From the NCBI GenBank assembly GCA_902793995.1, contig CADBFP010000015.1, positions 1-41,074 of the forward strand: a stretch of DNA of 41,074 bases. The letters are read 5' to 3'. The stretch comes from an uncultured Lachnospiraceae bacterium (GTDB lineage: Bacteria; Bacillota; Clostridia; Lachnospirales; Lachnospiraceae). A program made the position numbers and the translations under genes. Below are positions 23,966 to 33,191 of this stretch, piece by piece; position 1 is the stretch's first letter; the number at the start of each line of letters is the position of its first letter. The notes beneath the pieces are model-generated. The model had not been told where the DNA came from. It ran no database searches and worked only from the letters and a program-made list of their open reading frames with translations.

Positions 23966-26899
23966 TTGGCCACTTCAAACGCAAAAAAGTCTTCGTCCCC
24001 CGGCAGGACGAAAGCTTCATCCAATAGAAGCACCCCGAAAGGGACAGGAAGCAGGAGCCGCACCACGACCTCCGCCCCGAGGAGGAGCAGCGGCGGACAG
24101 GGACATAAAAAGACAGGCGGGCAGTCCTATCTGACCCGGGATATTTTATTATTGTTCCTTATCGCCTTTGCCGTCCTCCTGTTTCTTAGCCTTTTCGGCT
24201 TGATCGGGGCCGTGGGCCGTGTGTTGGCTTCTTTTGAATTCGGTCTTTTCGGCCGTTTGGCTTATGTGTTTCCTTTTATATTCTTTTTCCTGGTGGTGTT
24301 TACCGTTTCAAACTTTGAAAAGTATCCGCTCAACACCCTGCTGCGGGTGGTGACTGCCATCCTTACCTTCAGTCTTTTATGCGGCATCATAGAGCTGATT
24401 GGCTCCGGCGGAGAAGTACTGCCGAAGCTAAAGGATTATTATGCCCTGGGCAAGGGCTACCGGGTCCACGGCGGCTGGTTCGGCGGCTTCTGGTGCCGTC
24501 TGCTTTTGAAGGCCATGGGCCGGGTGGGCAGCTATGTTGTGATGCTGGTGCTGTTTTTGGCTGGATTGGTGTTCAGCGTGGGTAAGGCCTTGCTGACGGC
24601 CGCGGGGCTTACCGGCAAGCGAGTGACCCATGCCATACGGGACGAGTCTGCCCGGTATCGTGAGGCCAGCCGGGAAAAGCGCCAGATTGCGGAAATGCGG
24701 GCGGAAGAACGGCTCCAGCGCCGGGCGATTGAGCGGGAAGCGAAGGCTCAGCGCCAGGGAGAGGAGCGTCGGGCTTTGATGGAACAGCTGGACCGGAAGC
24801 TGGAAGCCGGCCGGAAAAACATGCTGGAGCTCACGAAACTGGAACTGAATGAAGTGAAGAAAAAGCCGGTCTCTCAAAAAACGGAACCCGGCAGGACGGA
24901 AGCGAAGAACCGGCAGCGGAGCCTCTTTGATGACACCGATCTGACGACCCCGGCTCTGCCGAAGGATACTTCTATTCAGCGTCTCTTTGACGAAATGGAA
25001 AGCCATCGGAAAGGGGCTGTCAAAAAAGAAGACAGAACCCTGGACGAACTCACGGACGCCTTTGATGAGTTTGACCGCAGTTTGGGAAAAAAGAACAGGA
25101 AAGAACCGCGGATCCGCATTTCCCAGGGGGGCGAGGAGCGTCTGCCGGCAGCGGAGACGGCTGTAATCGAGGAGGTTCCCGCGCAAGAAGCTCTGAAAGA
25201 ATCGGAAATGGCTCCGGTATGGGAAGACCCCCGGAAGCAAGTGGATAAAATGCATTTGGACGAGCTGTTCCAGGCAGATGCCAAGCCTAAGCAGGAAGAG
25301 GTTCTGCCGGTGGAAACGGAGCCTGTTACGGACGAAGAAATCCTGACGCCGATTCAGGAATTGCCGGAGCAGGAAGTATTTGTGTCCCCGGCCGTTCCGC
25401 AAAGCGGGGAACCCGGGGAAGAAGAGGCCCTGCGGCAGCCGGCCAAACGGGAGTTCAGGCTTCCCTCCACCAATCTGCTGAAGCGCGCCAAAAACAACGG
25501 CACTACGAAGGAAAGCGACTTAAAGAATACTGCCAGGCTGCTGGAGGAGACCCTACGGAATTTCGGCGTGGAAGTGACGGTAACGGATATCAGCTGCGGC
25601 CCTTCCGTGACCCGTTATGAGCTGCGGCCGGAGCAGGGGGTGAAGGTGGCCCGGATTTCTTCCCTGGCGGATGATATCAAGCTGGCCCTGGCAGCTACGG
25701 AGATCCGCATAGAGGCCCCGATTCCCGGCAAATCCGCCGTGGGAATCGAAGTCCCCAACCCGGAGAATCAGACCGTATCCCTGCGTTCCATCATCGAGAG
25801 CGAAGAGTTTAACCGCATCAATTCCAAAATTGCTTTTGCGGTAGGACAGGACATCGGCGGCCGGGTGGTGGTGGCGGATCTGGCCAAGATGCCTCACCTG
25901 CTGATTGCCGGAGCCACCGGCTCCGGGAAGTCCGTCTGCATCAACTCTTTAATCATGAGTATTCTTTACCGGGCTAAGCCGGATGAAGTGCAGATGATCA
26001 TGATTGACCCGAAGGTGGTGGAGCTGGGAGAATACAACGGCATTCCGCATCTTAGGATTCCCGTGGTGACGGATCCCAAGCTGGCGGCGGAGGCCTTAAA
26101 CGGCGCGGTCAAAGAAATGACCGCCCGCTACAAGAAATTTGCGGATCTGAATGTGAAGGATATCAAGGGCTACAATGCCAAGATCCGGGATAACCCGGAG
26201 GAATATGCGGATCATGAGCCCATGCCGCAGATTGTGGTGATTGTGGATGAGTTTGCGGATTTGATGATGGTGGCTCCCGGAGATGTGGAGCAGTCCGTCT
26301 GCCGTCTGGCCCAGCTGGCCCGGGCCGCCGGGATTCATCTGGTGGTGGCAACCCAGCGTCCTTCCGTCAACGTGATTACCGGCCTGATCAAAGCCAATAT
26401 CCAGTCCCGGATTGCTTTGGCGGTGTCTTCGGGCATCGATTCCCGCACCATCATCGATATGAACGGGGCGGAAAAACTTCTGGGCAAAGGGGATATGCTC
26501 TTTTATCCCACCGGATATCCCAAACCCGTGCGGGTTCAGGGCTGCTGGGTGAGCGAAGAGGAAACGGAAGCCGTTACCAAGTTCTGGAAAAAGCAAAATG
26601 CGGTTTCGGAAGAACAGCTGGTGCAGCAGAATAAAGACTGGATGCCGGAACCTTTGGATAAGACCCGGGATTTCAAGGATGAGCGGGATGAGCTCTTTAT
26701 GGAGGCTGCAGAGTATATCATTGAAAACGAAAAGGCGTCCATCGGCAATCTGCAGCGGGTGTTCCGCATCGGCTTTAACCGGGCGGCAAGACTCATGGAT
26801 CAGCTGGCGGAAGCCGGGATCGTAGGCAAGGACGACGGCACCAAGGCCCGTCAGATCCAAATGGATAGAGCCCAGTTTGAAGAGTGGAAGCGTCAGTAG
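23966..26899 (+). CDS. ftsK: DNA translocase FtsK/SpoIIIE
   Basis: The 977-aa ATPase pumps chromosomal DNA through the division or sporulation septum. It has a basic N-terminus and about four membrane helices (residues about 50-215). A long charged linker (about 215-500) follows, then the motor with Walker A GATGSGKS (about 648-656) and Walker B IVVIVDEFADLMM (about 755). The C-terminal winged-helix gamma domain (FRIGFNRAARLMDQLAEAGIV) reads polarity sequences. The start is TTG at 23966, preceded by GGGAGGG at 6 nt; an ATG 5 nt earlier is in another frame. Whether it acts in division (FtsK) or sporulation (SpoIIIE) cannot be decided from the sequence. Confidence 0.95.
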   Translation: MATSNAKKSSSPGRTKASSNRSTPKGTGSRSRTTTSAPRRSSGGQGHKKTGGQSYLTRDILLLFLIAFAVLLFLSLFGLIGAVGRVLASFEFGLFGRLAYVFPFIFFFLVVFTVSNFEKYPLNTLLRVVTAILTFSLLCGIIELIGSGGEVLPKLKDYYALGKGYRVHGGWFGGFWCRLLLKAMGRVGSYVVMLVLFLAGLVFSVGKALLTAAGLTGKRVTHAIRDESARYREASREKRQIAEMRAEERLQRRAIEREAKAQRQGEERRALMEQLDRKLEAGRKNMLELTKLELNEVKKKPVSQKTEPGRTEAKNRQRSLFDDTDLTTPALPKDTSIQRLFDEMESHRKGAVKKEDRTLDELTDAFDEFDRSLGKKNRKEPRIRISQGGEERLPAAETAVIEEVPAQEALKESEMAPVWEDPRKQVDKMHLDELFQADAKPKQEEVLPVETEPVTDEEILTPIQELPEQEVFVSPAVPQSGEPGEEEALRQPAKREFRLPSTNLLKRAKNNGTTKESDLKNTARLLEETLRNFGVEVTVTDISCGPSVTRYELRPEQGVKVARISSLADDIKLALAATEIRIEAPIPGKSAVGIEVPNPENQTVSLRSIIESEEFNRINSKIAFAVGQDIGGRVVVADLAKMPHLLIAGATGSGKSVCINSLIMSILYRAKPDEVQMIMIDPKVVELGEYNGIPHLRIPVVTDPKLAAEALNGAVKEMTARYKKFADLNVKDIKGYNAKIRDNPEEYADHEPMPQIVVIVDEFADLMMVAPGDVEQSVCRLAQLARAAGIHLVVATQRPSVNVITGLIKANIQSRIALAVSSGIDSRTIIDMNGAEKLLGKGDMLFYPTGYPKPVRVQGCWVSEEETEAVTKFWKKQNAVSEEQLVQQNKDWMPEPLDKTRDFKDERDELFMEAAEYIIENEKASIGNLQRVFRIGFNRAARLMDQLAEAGIVGKDDGTKARQIQMDRAQFEEWKRQ

Positions 26900-26967
26900 G
26901 GGCGTGCATTTCCTGCCCGCTGCCAGACAAGGAGTAGGGGCGGGCATTGCCCGCCCGCTGCCAGACA
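26897..26967. repeat. Tandem REP-like repeat between ftsK and murF
   Basis: Two 33-bp copies, beginning TAGGGGCG at 26897 and 26935 and both ending CTGCCAGACA, lie in tandem. The second contains the palindrome GGGCGGGCATTGCCCGCCC. They are followed by GTAGGGATTAGGGAATAGG, a low-complexity G-rich tract. Confidence 0.75.
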
Positions 26968-27012
26968 GGGAGTAGGGATTAGGGAATAGGCATTAGGGAG
27001 CAGGGTGTTAAT

Positions 27013-28401
27013 ATGGAATTAACAATCAAACAGATTTGTGAAATCACGGAAGGGACTTTATTGTGCGGTGATGCGGACCTTCGCATCAGACATTTGAGTT
27101 TTGACTCCCGGGATATTCCCGGGGACTGTCTCTTTATCCCTACCATAGGCGCCCGGGTGGACGGCCATGATTTTATTCAAGGAGCCTTCGGGAAGGGAGC
27201 TGCGGCCACATTAACGGCCCGGGGGGATATTATCAATCCCGAGAGACCACACATTCTGGTCAAGGATACCCAAAAGGCCCTGGAAGCCCTGGGGCGCTAT
27301 GCCCGGAGCTGCTTTCATGGGCCGGTGGTGGGTATTACCGGCAGCGTAGGGAAAACCACTACTCGGGAACTGGTGAAGGCGGCTTTATCCGCCGGGGGCA
27401 GCGTTACCGGCACCATGAAAAATATGAACAGTCAGATCGGAACGCCGGTGGTGCTGTATCACATGGACCATCAGGCAGAACGGGCTGTGATGGAGATGGG
27501 CATCAGCGGTCCGGGGGAGATGCGGGACCTTATTGATTTAGTGCATCCTACATTGGCCGTGGTGACCAATATCGGCGTGGCGCATATTGAATATCTGGGT
27601 AGCCGGGAAGGCATTTGCGAAGAAAAGATGCATATAGCGGATGAGCTGGGGCCGGAAGCCTGGGCCATCTTAAACGGCGACGAGCCCCTGCTGAAAGCAT
27701 ATAGGGACAAGCTCCCCTGCCGGGTGCTGTGCTACGGCCTGGGGGAAGAAAATGATCTGACGGCCCGGGATATAGAAGAAGGAGACGGCGTCCGTTTTAC
27801 GGCGGTGTTCCACAGCAGCCTGACCCCCTACATGGAGATTCCCGTGGAGCTGATGATTCCCGGAGTGCACAATGTGATGAACGCCCTGGCCGCCTTAGGG
27901 GCCGCCTGGGCCCTGGGCATCGACCCGAAGCAAGCCGCTTTGGCCATGGGGATGTTTGAGGGATTTGCTCGTCGCCTGGAACGGATCAAAATCGGCGGAC
28001 TGCAGGTGATTGACGACTCTTACAATGCCAGCCCTCCTTCTATGAAAGCCGCCCTGACGGTGCTGGAAAAGGCGGAGGGAAAGCGTAAGATAGCCCTTTT
28101 GGCGGATATGCTGGAAATGGGGGAGGAGGCGCCGGCCCTTCACCGGGAGGTGGGGGAGTTTGCCGCTCCTCTGGATATTGATTCCTTTATTACCCTGGGG
28201 GAACTGATACGGAATCTGGAAGCGCCTTTGCTGGCCGCCGGCCGTCATGTGATTCACTGCGGCAGCCGGGATGAAGCGGCTGCTAAGGTTCATGAGCTGG
28301 CGGAAAAGGGGGATGTGCTGCTGCTTAAAGGCTCCAACAGTATGGGGCTGGACAAGATTCTGGCGGTCCTCAAAGATGATGATAAGTGGAAGGAAGCTTA
28401 A
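27013..28401 (+). CDS. murF: UDP-N-acetylmuramoyl-tripeptide-D-alanyl-D-alanine ligase
   Basis: The 462-aa cytoplasmic enzyme adds D-Ala-D-Ala to the UDP-MurNAc tripeptide, the last soluble step of peptidoglycan precursor synthesis. The Mur ligase P-loop GITGSVGKTTT (about 106-116), the MKNMNSQIGTP and TNIGVAHIEYLGS segments, and the C-terminal domain start IDDSYNASPPSMKAAL identify MurF rather than other Mur ligases. Length is normal. The ribosome binding site is weak (AGGGTG before TTAATATG), and the upstream gap is filled by REP-like repeats. priA starts 3 bp downstream, so the two are cotranscribed. Confidence 0.95.
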   Translation: MELTIKQICEITEGTLLCGDADLRIRHLSFDSRDIPGDCLFIPTIGARVDGHDFIQGAFGKGAAATLTARGDIINPERPHILVKDTQKALEALGRYARSCFHGPVVGITGSVGKTTTRELVKAALSAGGSVTGTMKNMNSQIGTPVVLYHMDHQAERAVMEMGISGPGEMRDLIDLVHPTLAVVTNIGVAHIEYLGSREGICEEKMHIADELGPEAWAILNGDEPLLKAYRDKLPCRVLCYGLGEENDLTARDIEEGDGVRFTAVFHSSLTPYMEIPVELMIPGVHNVMNALAALGAAWALGIDPKQAALAMGMFEGFARRLERIKIGGLQVIDDSYNASPPSMKAALTVLEKAEGKRKIALLADMLEMGEEAPALHREVGEFAAPLDIDSFITLGELIRNLEAPLLAAGRHVIHCGSRDEAAAKVHELAEKGDVLLLKGSNSMGLDKILAVLKDDDKWKEA

Positions 28402-28404
28402 GAT

Positions 28405-30384
28405 TTGCCTCTGTATGCCGATGTAATCGTGAATATATCCGTCTCTGCCCTGGACCGGCCTTTTCAGTACCGGGTGCCGGCGGACATGGAAGGAAAAATC
28501 CACCTGGGAACCCGGGTGGATATTCCTTTTGGCGCGAGGCAGACCAGCGGCTATGTGGTGGGGCTGAGCCATACCCCGGCTCTGGAAGAGGATAAGATAA
28601 AAGAAATCCTTGGCCCGGCACCGAAAGGGGTGTCCATAGAAGATCGGGCCATGGCTTTGGCGGCCTGGATGCGGCAGCGCTACGGCTGTACCATGAATCA
28701 GGCTTTGACCACGGTGCTGCCCATTAAAAAAGCGGTTAAAAAGGGGAAGAGCAAAGTGAATTCCTCGGCCTGGGAGGGGCTGGAAATTCTGCCGCCTCTT
28801 CCTTTAAACGAGGCACAAAGCCGGGTGGTGCAGGGAATAGAAGAGGAACTGGCGGGGGAAAACAGACCGGTTCTGATTCACGGCATTACCGGCAGCGGTA
28901 AAACGGAAGTCTATATGGCGGTGATGGAGAAGGTGCTGTCTAAGGGCCGGCAGGTGATATTGCTGATTCCGGAGATTTCTTTGACATATCAGAATATCCG
29001 CCGTTTTTACCAGCGCTTCGGGGATCGAATCGGTGTGATTAACTCTCGTCAATCCCAGGGAGAAAAATATGAAACCGTGGAGAAAGCCAGAAAGGGAGAA
29101 ATCTCCCTGGTGATCGGCCCCCGTTCCGCTCTCTTTACCCCCTTTCCCAATCTGGGCCTGGTGGTGATTGATGAGGAACACGAAGAAAGTTATTTCAGCG
29201 AAACCACCCCCCGTTATCACAGCGTGGAAGTGGCCAGACAGTTGGCAAGACTTAGCGGCGCCGGCTTGATATTAGGCAGCGCCACTCCTTCTTTAGACAG
29301 TTATTATCAAGCAAAAAAGGGCTTTTACCGCCTGGAAAGCCTAAACCGCCGGGCGGTGGAAAGTAGCCGTCTGCCCCAGGTGGAAGTAGTGGATTTGCGG
29401 AAGGAGATGAAGGAAGGCAATAAAAGCATTTTCAGCCGCAGCTTAAAAAGCAAGATGGAAGACCGGCTGGCGAAAAAGGAGCAGATTATTCTGTTCTTAA
29501 ACCGCCGGGGCTTTGCGGGCTTTGTATCCTGCCGTTCCTGCGGGAAGGCCCTTATTTGCCCCCACTGCGATGTAAGCCTCACCCTTCACCGGGGGGCGCA
29601 GTTAAAGTGCCATTACTGCGGATATCAAATCACGGCGCCGGAGCATTGCCCTTCCTGCGGATCGCCCTATATTGCCGCTTTCGGCACCGGAACTCAGAAG
29701 GTGGAAGGCATCATCGAAAAAGAGTTTCCCGGGGCCCGGGTGCTGCGGATGGATGCGGACACCACCAAGGGGAAAGAAGGACATGGGAAGATTTTATCCT
29801 CTTTCTCCCGCCATGGGGCGGACATTCTGCTGGGAACCCAGATGATTGTAAAGGGGCATGATTTTCCCAAGGTTTCCCTGGTGGGGATTCTGGCAGCGGA
29901 TGTTTCCCTTTTCGGGGGAGATTTCCGTTCTTCGGAACAGACCTTTGCCTTGCTGACCCAGGCGGCGGGCCGGGCCGGCCGGGGAGAAATCCCCGGGGAG
30001 GTGGTGATTCAGACATATCAGCCGGATCATTATGCACTGCAGACCGCCTCCTGCCAGGATTACGAATCCTTTTACCGGGAAGAAATATCCCGCCGGGAGA
30101 TTTTGCATTACCCCCCTGCGGGCCATATGCTGGAGCTTATGATCAGCGGTTCGGAGGAGGAAGAAAACAAAGCCCTGGCAGAGAGTCTGGCGCAGGCCCT
30201 GCGGGAGCGCTACGCCAGTCAGGGGGCGGATGTGATAGGCCCGGCGCCTCCTTTCAGAAGCAAGGTGCAGGACAGTTTCCGGCAAATGCTGCTGGTGAAG
30301 CATCCGGATAAGGGGACGCTGCTGGAAATGGGCCGCCTCCTGCGGGAATGTGCGGGAGAACGGATTCAAATGGACATTTTTTGA
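28405..30384 (+). CDS. priA: Primosomal replication helicase PriA
   Basis: The 659-aa superfamily 2 helicase reloads the replisome at stalled forks. It has a DNA 3'-end-binding N-terminal domain (VIVNISVSALDRPFQYRVP), Walker A GITGSGKTE (about 160-168) and Walker B DEEH (about 255-258). A zinc module follows with Cys pairs CRSCG, CPHC, CHYCG and CPSCG (about 375-420), then helicase motifs ending QAAGRAGRG. The start is TTG at 28405, with GGAAGG upstream inside the end of murF. It is shorter than the roughly 730-800 aa I expect for the family, mostly because the region between the N-terminal domain and the helicase core is compact. Confidence 0.93.
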   Translation: MPLYADVIVNISVSALDRPFQYRVPADMEGKIHLGTRVDIPFGARQTSGYVVGLSHTPALEEDKIKEILGPAPKGVSIEDRAMALAAWMRQRYGCTMNQALTTVLPIKKAVKKGKSKVNSSAWEGLEILPPLPLNEAQSRVVQGIEEELAGENRPVLIHGITGSGKTEVYMAVMEKVLSKGRQVILLIPEISLTYQNIRRFYQRFGDRIGVINSRQSQGEKYETVEKARKGEISLVIGPRSALFTPFPNLGLVVIDEEHEESYFSETTPRYHSVEVARQLARLSGAGLILGSATPSLDSYYQAKKGFYRLESLNRRAVESSRLPQVEVVDLRKEMKEGNKSIFSRSLKSKMEDRLAKKEQIILFLNRRGFAGFVSCRSCGKALICPHCDVSLTLHRGAQLKCHYCGYQITAPEHCPSCGSPYIAAFGTGTQKVEGIIEKEFPGARVLRMDADTTKGKEGHGKILSSFSRHGADILLGTQMIVKGHDFPKVSLVGILAADVSLFGGDFRSSEQTFALLTQAAGRAGRGEIPGEVVIQTYQPDHYALQTASCQDYESFYREEISRREILHYPPAGHMLELMISGSEEEENKALAESLAQALRERYASQGADVIGPAPPFRSKVQDSFRQMLLVKHPDKGTLLEMGRLLRECAGERIQMDIF

Positions 30385-30399
30385 TAGAAAGGAAAGGGA

Positions 30400-31890
30400 A
30401 TGAAATCACTGAAAAAAAGTATTTCTTTTGTTCTTTTACTGCCTTTATCAAGCCTTGCCCTGATGACAGTTATTGCGGGCGTTCCATTCCTTATGGCCTG
30501 CTTTATAAGCCTGTTTTCGCTTACTTTCTTTTACTGGCTAAGGCGGAATCAGCTGGACCAGACCGTGATTTTAGTGAACGGAGGAATCGCCGCTGCCCTC
30601 ATCCTGGCCATGACGGTTCTCATGGTGGCGGCAGGAGGGAATATAGAAGGAAAGCTGATGGACACGGCTATCAGCTGGATTCTGTTACTCTTTCCCGGCG
30701 GCTTTATTTTCTATATGCACATTACAGCTGAGGGCATAAAGTTAATAAGCCTGATGATTCTTATTCTTCCGCTATGGGCCTTCTTTCTCTCTGTTTTTTT
30801 ATCAAAACGCACGGATATTCTGAAAAAGGCGGTCCCCTTTTTGGCGGGTACTCTTTGCTGTTTAGGCGTTATCGCCTGGCAATATGCCAACAGGCCTTCC
30901 GTGCGCTATGCCGGGCATGGCTTTGATTATATGCATGGTTATTCCAGCACGGACTTTTCGGATTATATGGTATACAGCGAACCTTCCCGTCTGGTGCAGC
31001 TGGAGGCCCCGGCTTCTTTATTGATTGAAAAAGAAGCGGATATGCCAAAGCTGGACGGCGCAGAGGCCTGTTATCCCCTTTATGCCGCAGCAGCCAAGGC
31101 GGTTTATCAGAATATAGCTGACATCGAGAAGAGGTATTTGGAACAAGACGAAACATCAAGGTATACCAATGGAAAAATCGTCCGTTTTACCAATACGGTG
31201 CGTGCTTTTGAAGGGCTGCTTCATGATTTGAATGCGGACGGGGACTATGATGTGGATCTCTTTTTTGGCGCCAGGCCCTCCCGCAAACAAATGGAAATGG
31301 CAAAAACGCTAAAAATCCCCCTTACCATAACGCCTATAGGCCGGGAGGCTTTCGTCTTTTTTGTGGAGCCGGATAATCCGGTGACTGGGCTTAGCAGCGA
31401 AGAGATTCGGAAGATCTATCATGGCGATATAACAAACTGGTCGGATCTGGGCGGGAAAAAGCAGGAAATCCGTCCCTTTCAGCGCCCGGAGAATTCCGGT
31501 TCCCAGGCCATGATGGAATACTTTATGGGGGATGTTTCTTTGAAGGAGCCTCTTAGCTACGAATATGTCGATTCCATGTTTGGCGTATTGCAGAAAGTGG
31601 CGGAGTATGCCAATGAGGGGGGCGCCATGGGGTATTCTTTCCGTTATTTTGTGGAGGATTTAAACCAGGAAAACAATGTGCGGCTGCTGGCGGTGGATGG
31701 GGTGCTTCCCACCATAGAGAATATTCAAAACGGGACATATCCCTTGACGGTGGATCTTTGTGTGGTCAGCCGTTCGGAGGATTCCAGGCCCTATGTTCAG
31801 AAAATGATTGATTTCATGCTGTCTGAGGAAGGGCAAAAGATGATTGAAAAAACCGGTTATGCTTCGCTGAGGCCGGGCGGTTCCCGCTAA
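30400..31890 (+). CDS. Membrane protein with C-terminal PstS-like substrate-binding domain
   Basis: The 496-aa protein begins with about five hydrophobic helices (residues about 8-160). It continues with a phosphate-binding-protein-like domain (about 185-490), recognisable by LFFGARPSRKQMEMAK, GREAFVFFVEPDNPVTGLSSEEIRKIY, GDITNWSDLGG and RPENSGSQAMMEYFM. The last of these resembles the anion-binding loop of PstS. Instead of a lipoprotein signal, the domain is tethered by a multi-helix membrane part. It may be a sensor or transporter-associated receptor. AAAGGAAAGG lies just before the ATG. It follows priA by 15 bp, so cotranscription is likely. No permease or ATPase gene is adjacent. Confidence 0.75.
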   Translation: MKSLKKSISFVLLLPLSSLALMTVIAGVPFLMACFISLFSLTFFYWLRRNQLDQTVILVNGGIAAALILAMTVLMVAAGGNIEGKLMDTAISWILLLFPGGFIFYMHITAEGIKLISLMILILPLWAFFLSVFLSKRTDILKKAVPFLAGTLCCLGVIAWQYANRPSVRYAGHGFDYMHGYSSTDFSDYMVYSEPSRLVQLEAPASLLIEKEADMPKLDGAEACYPLYAAAAKAVYQNIADIEKRYLEQDETSRYTNGKIVRFTNTVRAFEGLLHDLNADGDYDVDLFFGARPSRKQMEMAKTLKIPLTITPIGREAFVFFVEPDNPVTGLSSEEIRKIYHGDITNWSDLGGKKQEIRPFQRPENSGSQAMMEYFMGDVSLKEPLSYEYVDSMFGVLQKVAEYANEGGAMGYSFRYFVEDLNQENNVRLLAVDGVLPTIENIQNGTYPLTVDLCVVSRSEDSRPYVQKMIDFMLSEEGQKMIEKTGYASLRPGGSR

Positions 31891-31932
31891 GGGCCCCTGT
31901 TTTGATTTGGTTATAAGAAAAACGCTGACGGC

Positions 31933-31961
31933 TTGATTCAGAGCGGGCCATGTACTATACT
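31933..31961 (+). promoter_or_regulatory. Promoter of def
   Basis: TTGATT (31933-31938) and TATACT (31956-31961) are separated by 17 nt, 55 nt before the def start codon. Confidence 0.7.
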
Positions 31962-32016
31962 GTTTAGAGAAAGGAAGAAGCTGTCCGGATTTTGGGAGAC
32001 AGCAGGCGATAAAATT

Positions 32017-32499
32017 ATGAGTATTCGAATAATCCGCAAAATGGATGAAGATGAGATTTTAAGAAAAAAGGCGAAACCGGTGAAGGAAATGACGGCCCGG
32101 ACTTTAAGCCTGATTCAGGATATGTTTGATACCATGTATTCTGAAGGGGGCGTGGGACTGGCGGCGCCTCAGGTGGGCGTCCTGAAACGGATATTTGTGG
32201 CGGATTGTGAACAGGGAGAAGAGGGGAAGGGCAATCCCCTGGTGTTTATCAATCCGGAGATTTTAGAGCAGAGCGGAGAAGTGACGGACAGCGAGGGATG
32301 CCTTAGCGTTCCCGGCCGCCACGCCCAGGTAACCCGCCCGGAGAAGGTTGTGGTGCGGGCATTTGACCGGGATATGGAGCCCTTTACCCTGGAGGCGGAG
32401 GGACTTCTGGCCCGCTGCATTTGCCATGAAAGCGATCACCTGGACGGGATTCTATATGTGGACAAGGCGGAAGGGCCCTTGGAGTATAATGAGGGGTGA
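32017..32499 (+). CDS. def: Peptide deformylase
   Basis: The 160-aa metalloenzyme removes the N-formyl group from nascent proteins. All three motifs are present: GVGLAAPQ (45-52), EGCLS with metal ligand Cys95, and HESDH with ligands His137 and His141 and catalytic Glu138. The start at 32017 matches the family N-terminus (SIRIIRKMDEDEILR). An upstream in-frame ATG at 31933 overlaps the promoter and is rejected. The ribosome binding site is weak (AGGCGA). In many Clostridia def follows priA directly; here one gene intervenes and def has its own promoter. Confidence 0.96.
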   Translation: MSIRIIRKMDEDEILRKKAKPVKEMTARTLSLIQDMFDTMYSEGGVGLAAPQVGVLKRIFVADCEQGEEGKGNPLVFINPEILEQSGEVTDSEGCLSVPGRHAQVTRPEKVVVRAFDRDMEPFTLEAEGLLARCICHESDHLDGILYVDKAEGPLEYNEG

Positions 32500-32518
32500 G
32501 GTATTTGGCAGCAGGTGT

Positions 32519-32545
32519 CATCCCCCTAAAGGGACTAGGCCCATG
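32519..32545. repeat. Short dispersed repeat of the CCCC...GGGACTAGG type
   Basis: TCATCCCCCTAAAGGGACTAGG resembles GTCCCCCCTTCGGGGACTAG at 34767-34786, sharing a C-run/G-run hairpin followed by ACTAG. It lies between the convergent def and prepilin peptidase genes. Confidence 0.45.
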
Positions 32546-33002
32546 GGGGGCCGTCGCTGGCGGTAGCGAAGTATCCCATTAGCAGCAGACAAGCTGCTGC
32601 GCCGCAGAGAGCCGGCCCTAAGGGAAGCTTCTTCGTATCCGGCCAGGTGAAGCGCAGAAACAGGATGTATAGTCCGCTTATCCCGAAATAGAGGGGATAG
32701 CGGGCCGCCTCCAGATTCAGCAGGAGAGCAAAGAGCAGCTTGATATCCCCGCCGCCCATGAGGAAGCCTTCCCGGCGGGCAGCTATCAAAGCCACAAGCA
32801 ATAGCAGGGCCGAACAAATCAGCAGGGCTGTCAAAAGGCTCTCCGCCCAAAGCAGCGGCTGGATTATGACGCGGGGAAAGGAGGCAGCCGCCAGCAGGCA
32901 GGTCCCTCGGGGATCAATCCGATAACGGGCCCCATCCTCCCAGGCTATGCTGCCTAAGAGGGCAAGCTGCAGCAGTACCGGAATAAAAGGCAAATATTTC
33001 AT
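32535..33002 (-). CDS. Prepilin peptidase-like protein (A24 family), short form
   Basis: The 155-aa membrane protein has about five hydrophobic helices and the aspartyl protease signature GGGDIKL, plus an N-terminal Asp-containing segment (AWEDGARYRIDPRG) that supplies the second catalytic Asp. A24 peptidases cleave leader peptides of type IV pilins and related pseudopilins. The cytoplasmic methyltransferase domain of full PilD enzymes is missing, as in short archaeal-like and Gram-positive forms. I chose the ATG at 33002 because GGAGG lies 7 nt upstream. No pilin gene is nearby. Its upstream region overlaps the infC promoter region, on the other strand. Confidence 0.82.
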   Translation of the reverse strand: MKYLPFIPVLLQLALLGSIAWEDGARYRIDPRGTCLLAAASFPRVIIQPLLWAESLLTALLICSALLLLVALIAARREGFLMGGGDIKLLFALLLNLEAARYPLYFGISGLYILFLRFTWPDTKKLPLGPALCGAAACLLLMGYFATASDGPPWA

Positions 33003-33022
33003 AAAAAATCCTCCGAAAATGA

Positions 33023-33051
33023 TTGACAAGCACTTTCAATCGTGTTAGGAT
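33023..33051 (+). promoter_or_regulatory. Promoter of infC-rpmI-rplT
   Basis: TTGACA (33023-33028) and TAGGAT (33046-33051) are separated by 17 nt. They are followed by a leader of about 135 nt. Confidence 0.75.
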
Positions 33052-33059
33052 AGCGAAGC

Positions 33060-33191
33060 AATTGATTCAAAGCAGAGTTTTCACTCTCACCTGATCATTC
33101 CGTATGCATCAGGTTATGGTTTCGGGAGAAGCCCGGGGAGTGGATGCTGTGCAATCCGCTTTTTTTTGTGGTTAACACAGGGAGGTACACC
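33060..33191 (+). promoter_or_regulatory. infC leader with attenuator
   Basis: ACCTGAT (33089-33095) pairs with ATCAGGT (33108-33114). A terminator follows: GTGGAT (33140-33145), ATCCGC (33154-33159) and eight T (33160-33167). GCATC (33106-33110) can instead pair with GATGC (33143-33147), which would break the terminator stem. Firmicutes infC operons are known to be controlled by ribosomal protein L20 through such leaders; the L20 binding itself is inferred. Confidence 0.7.
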
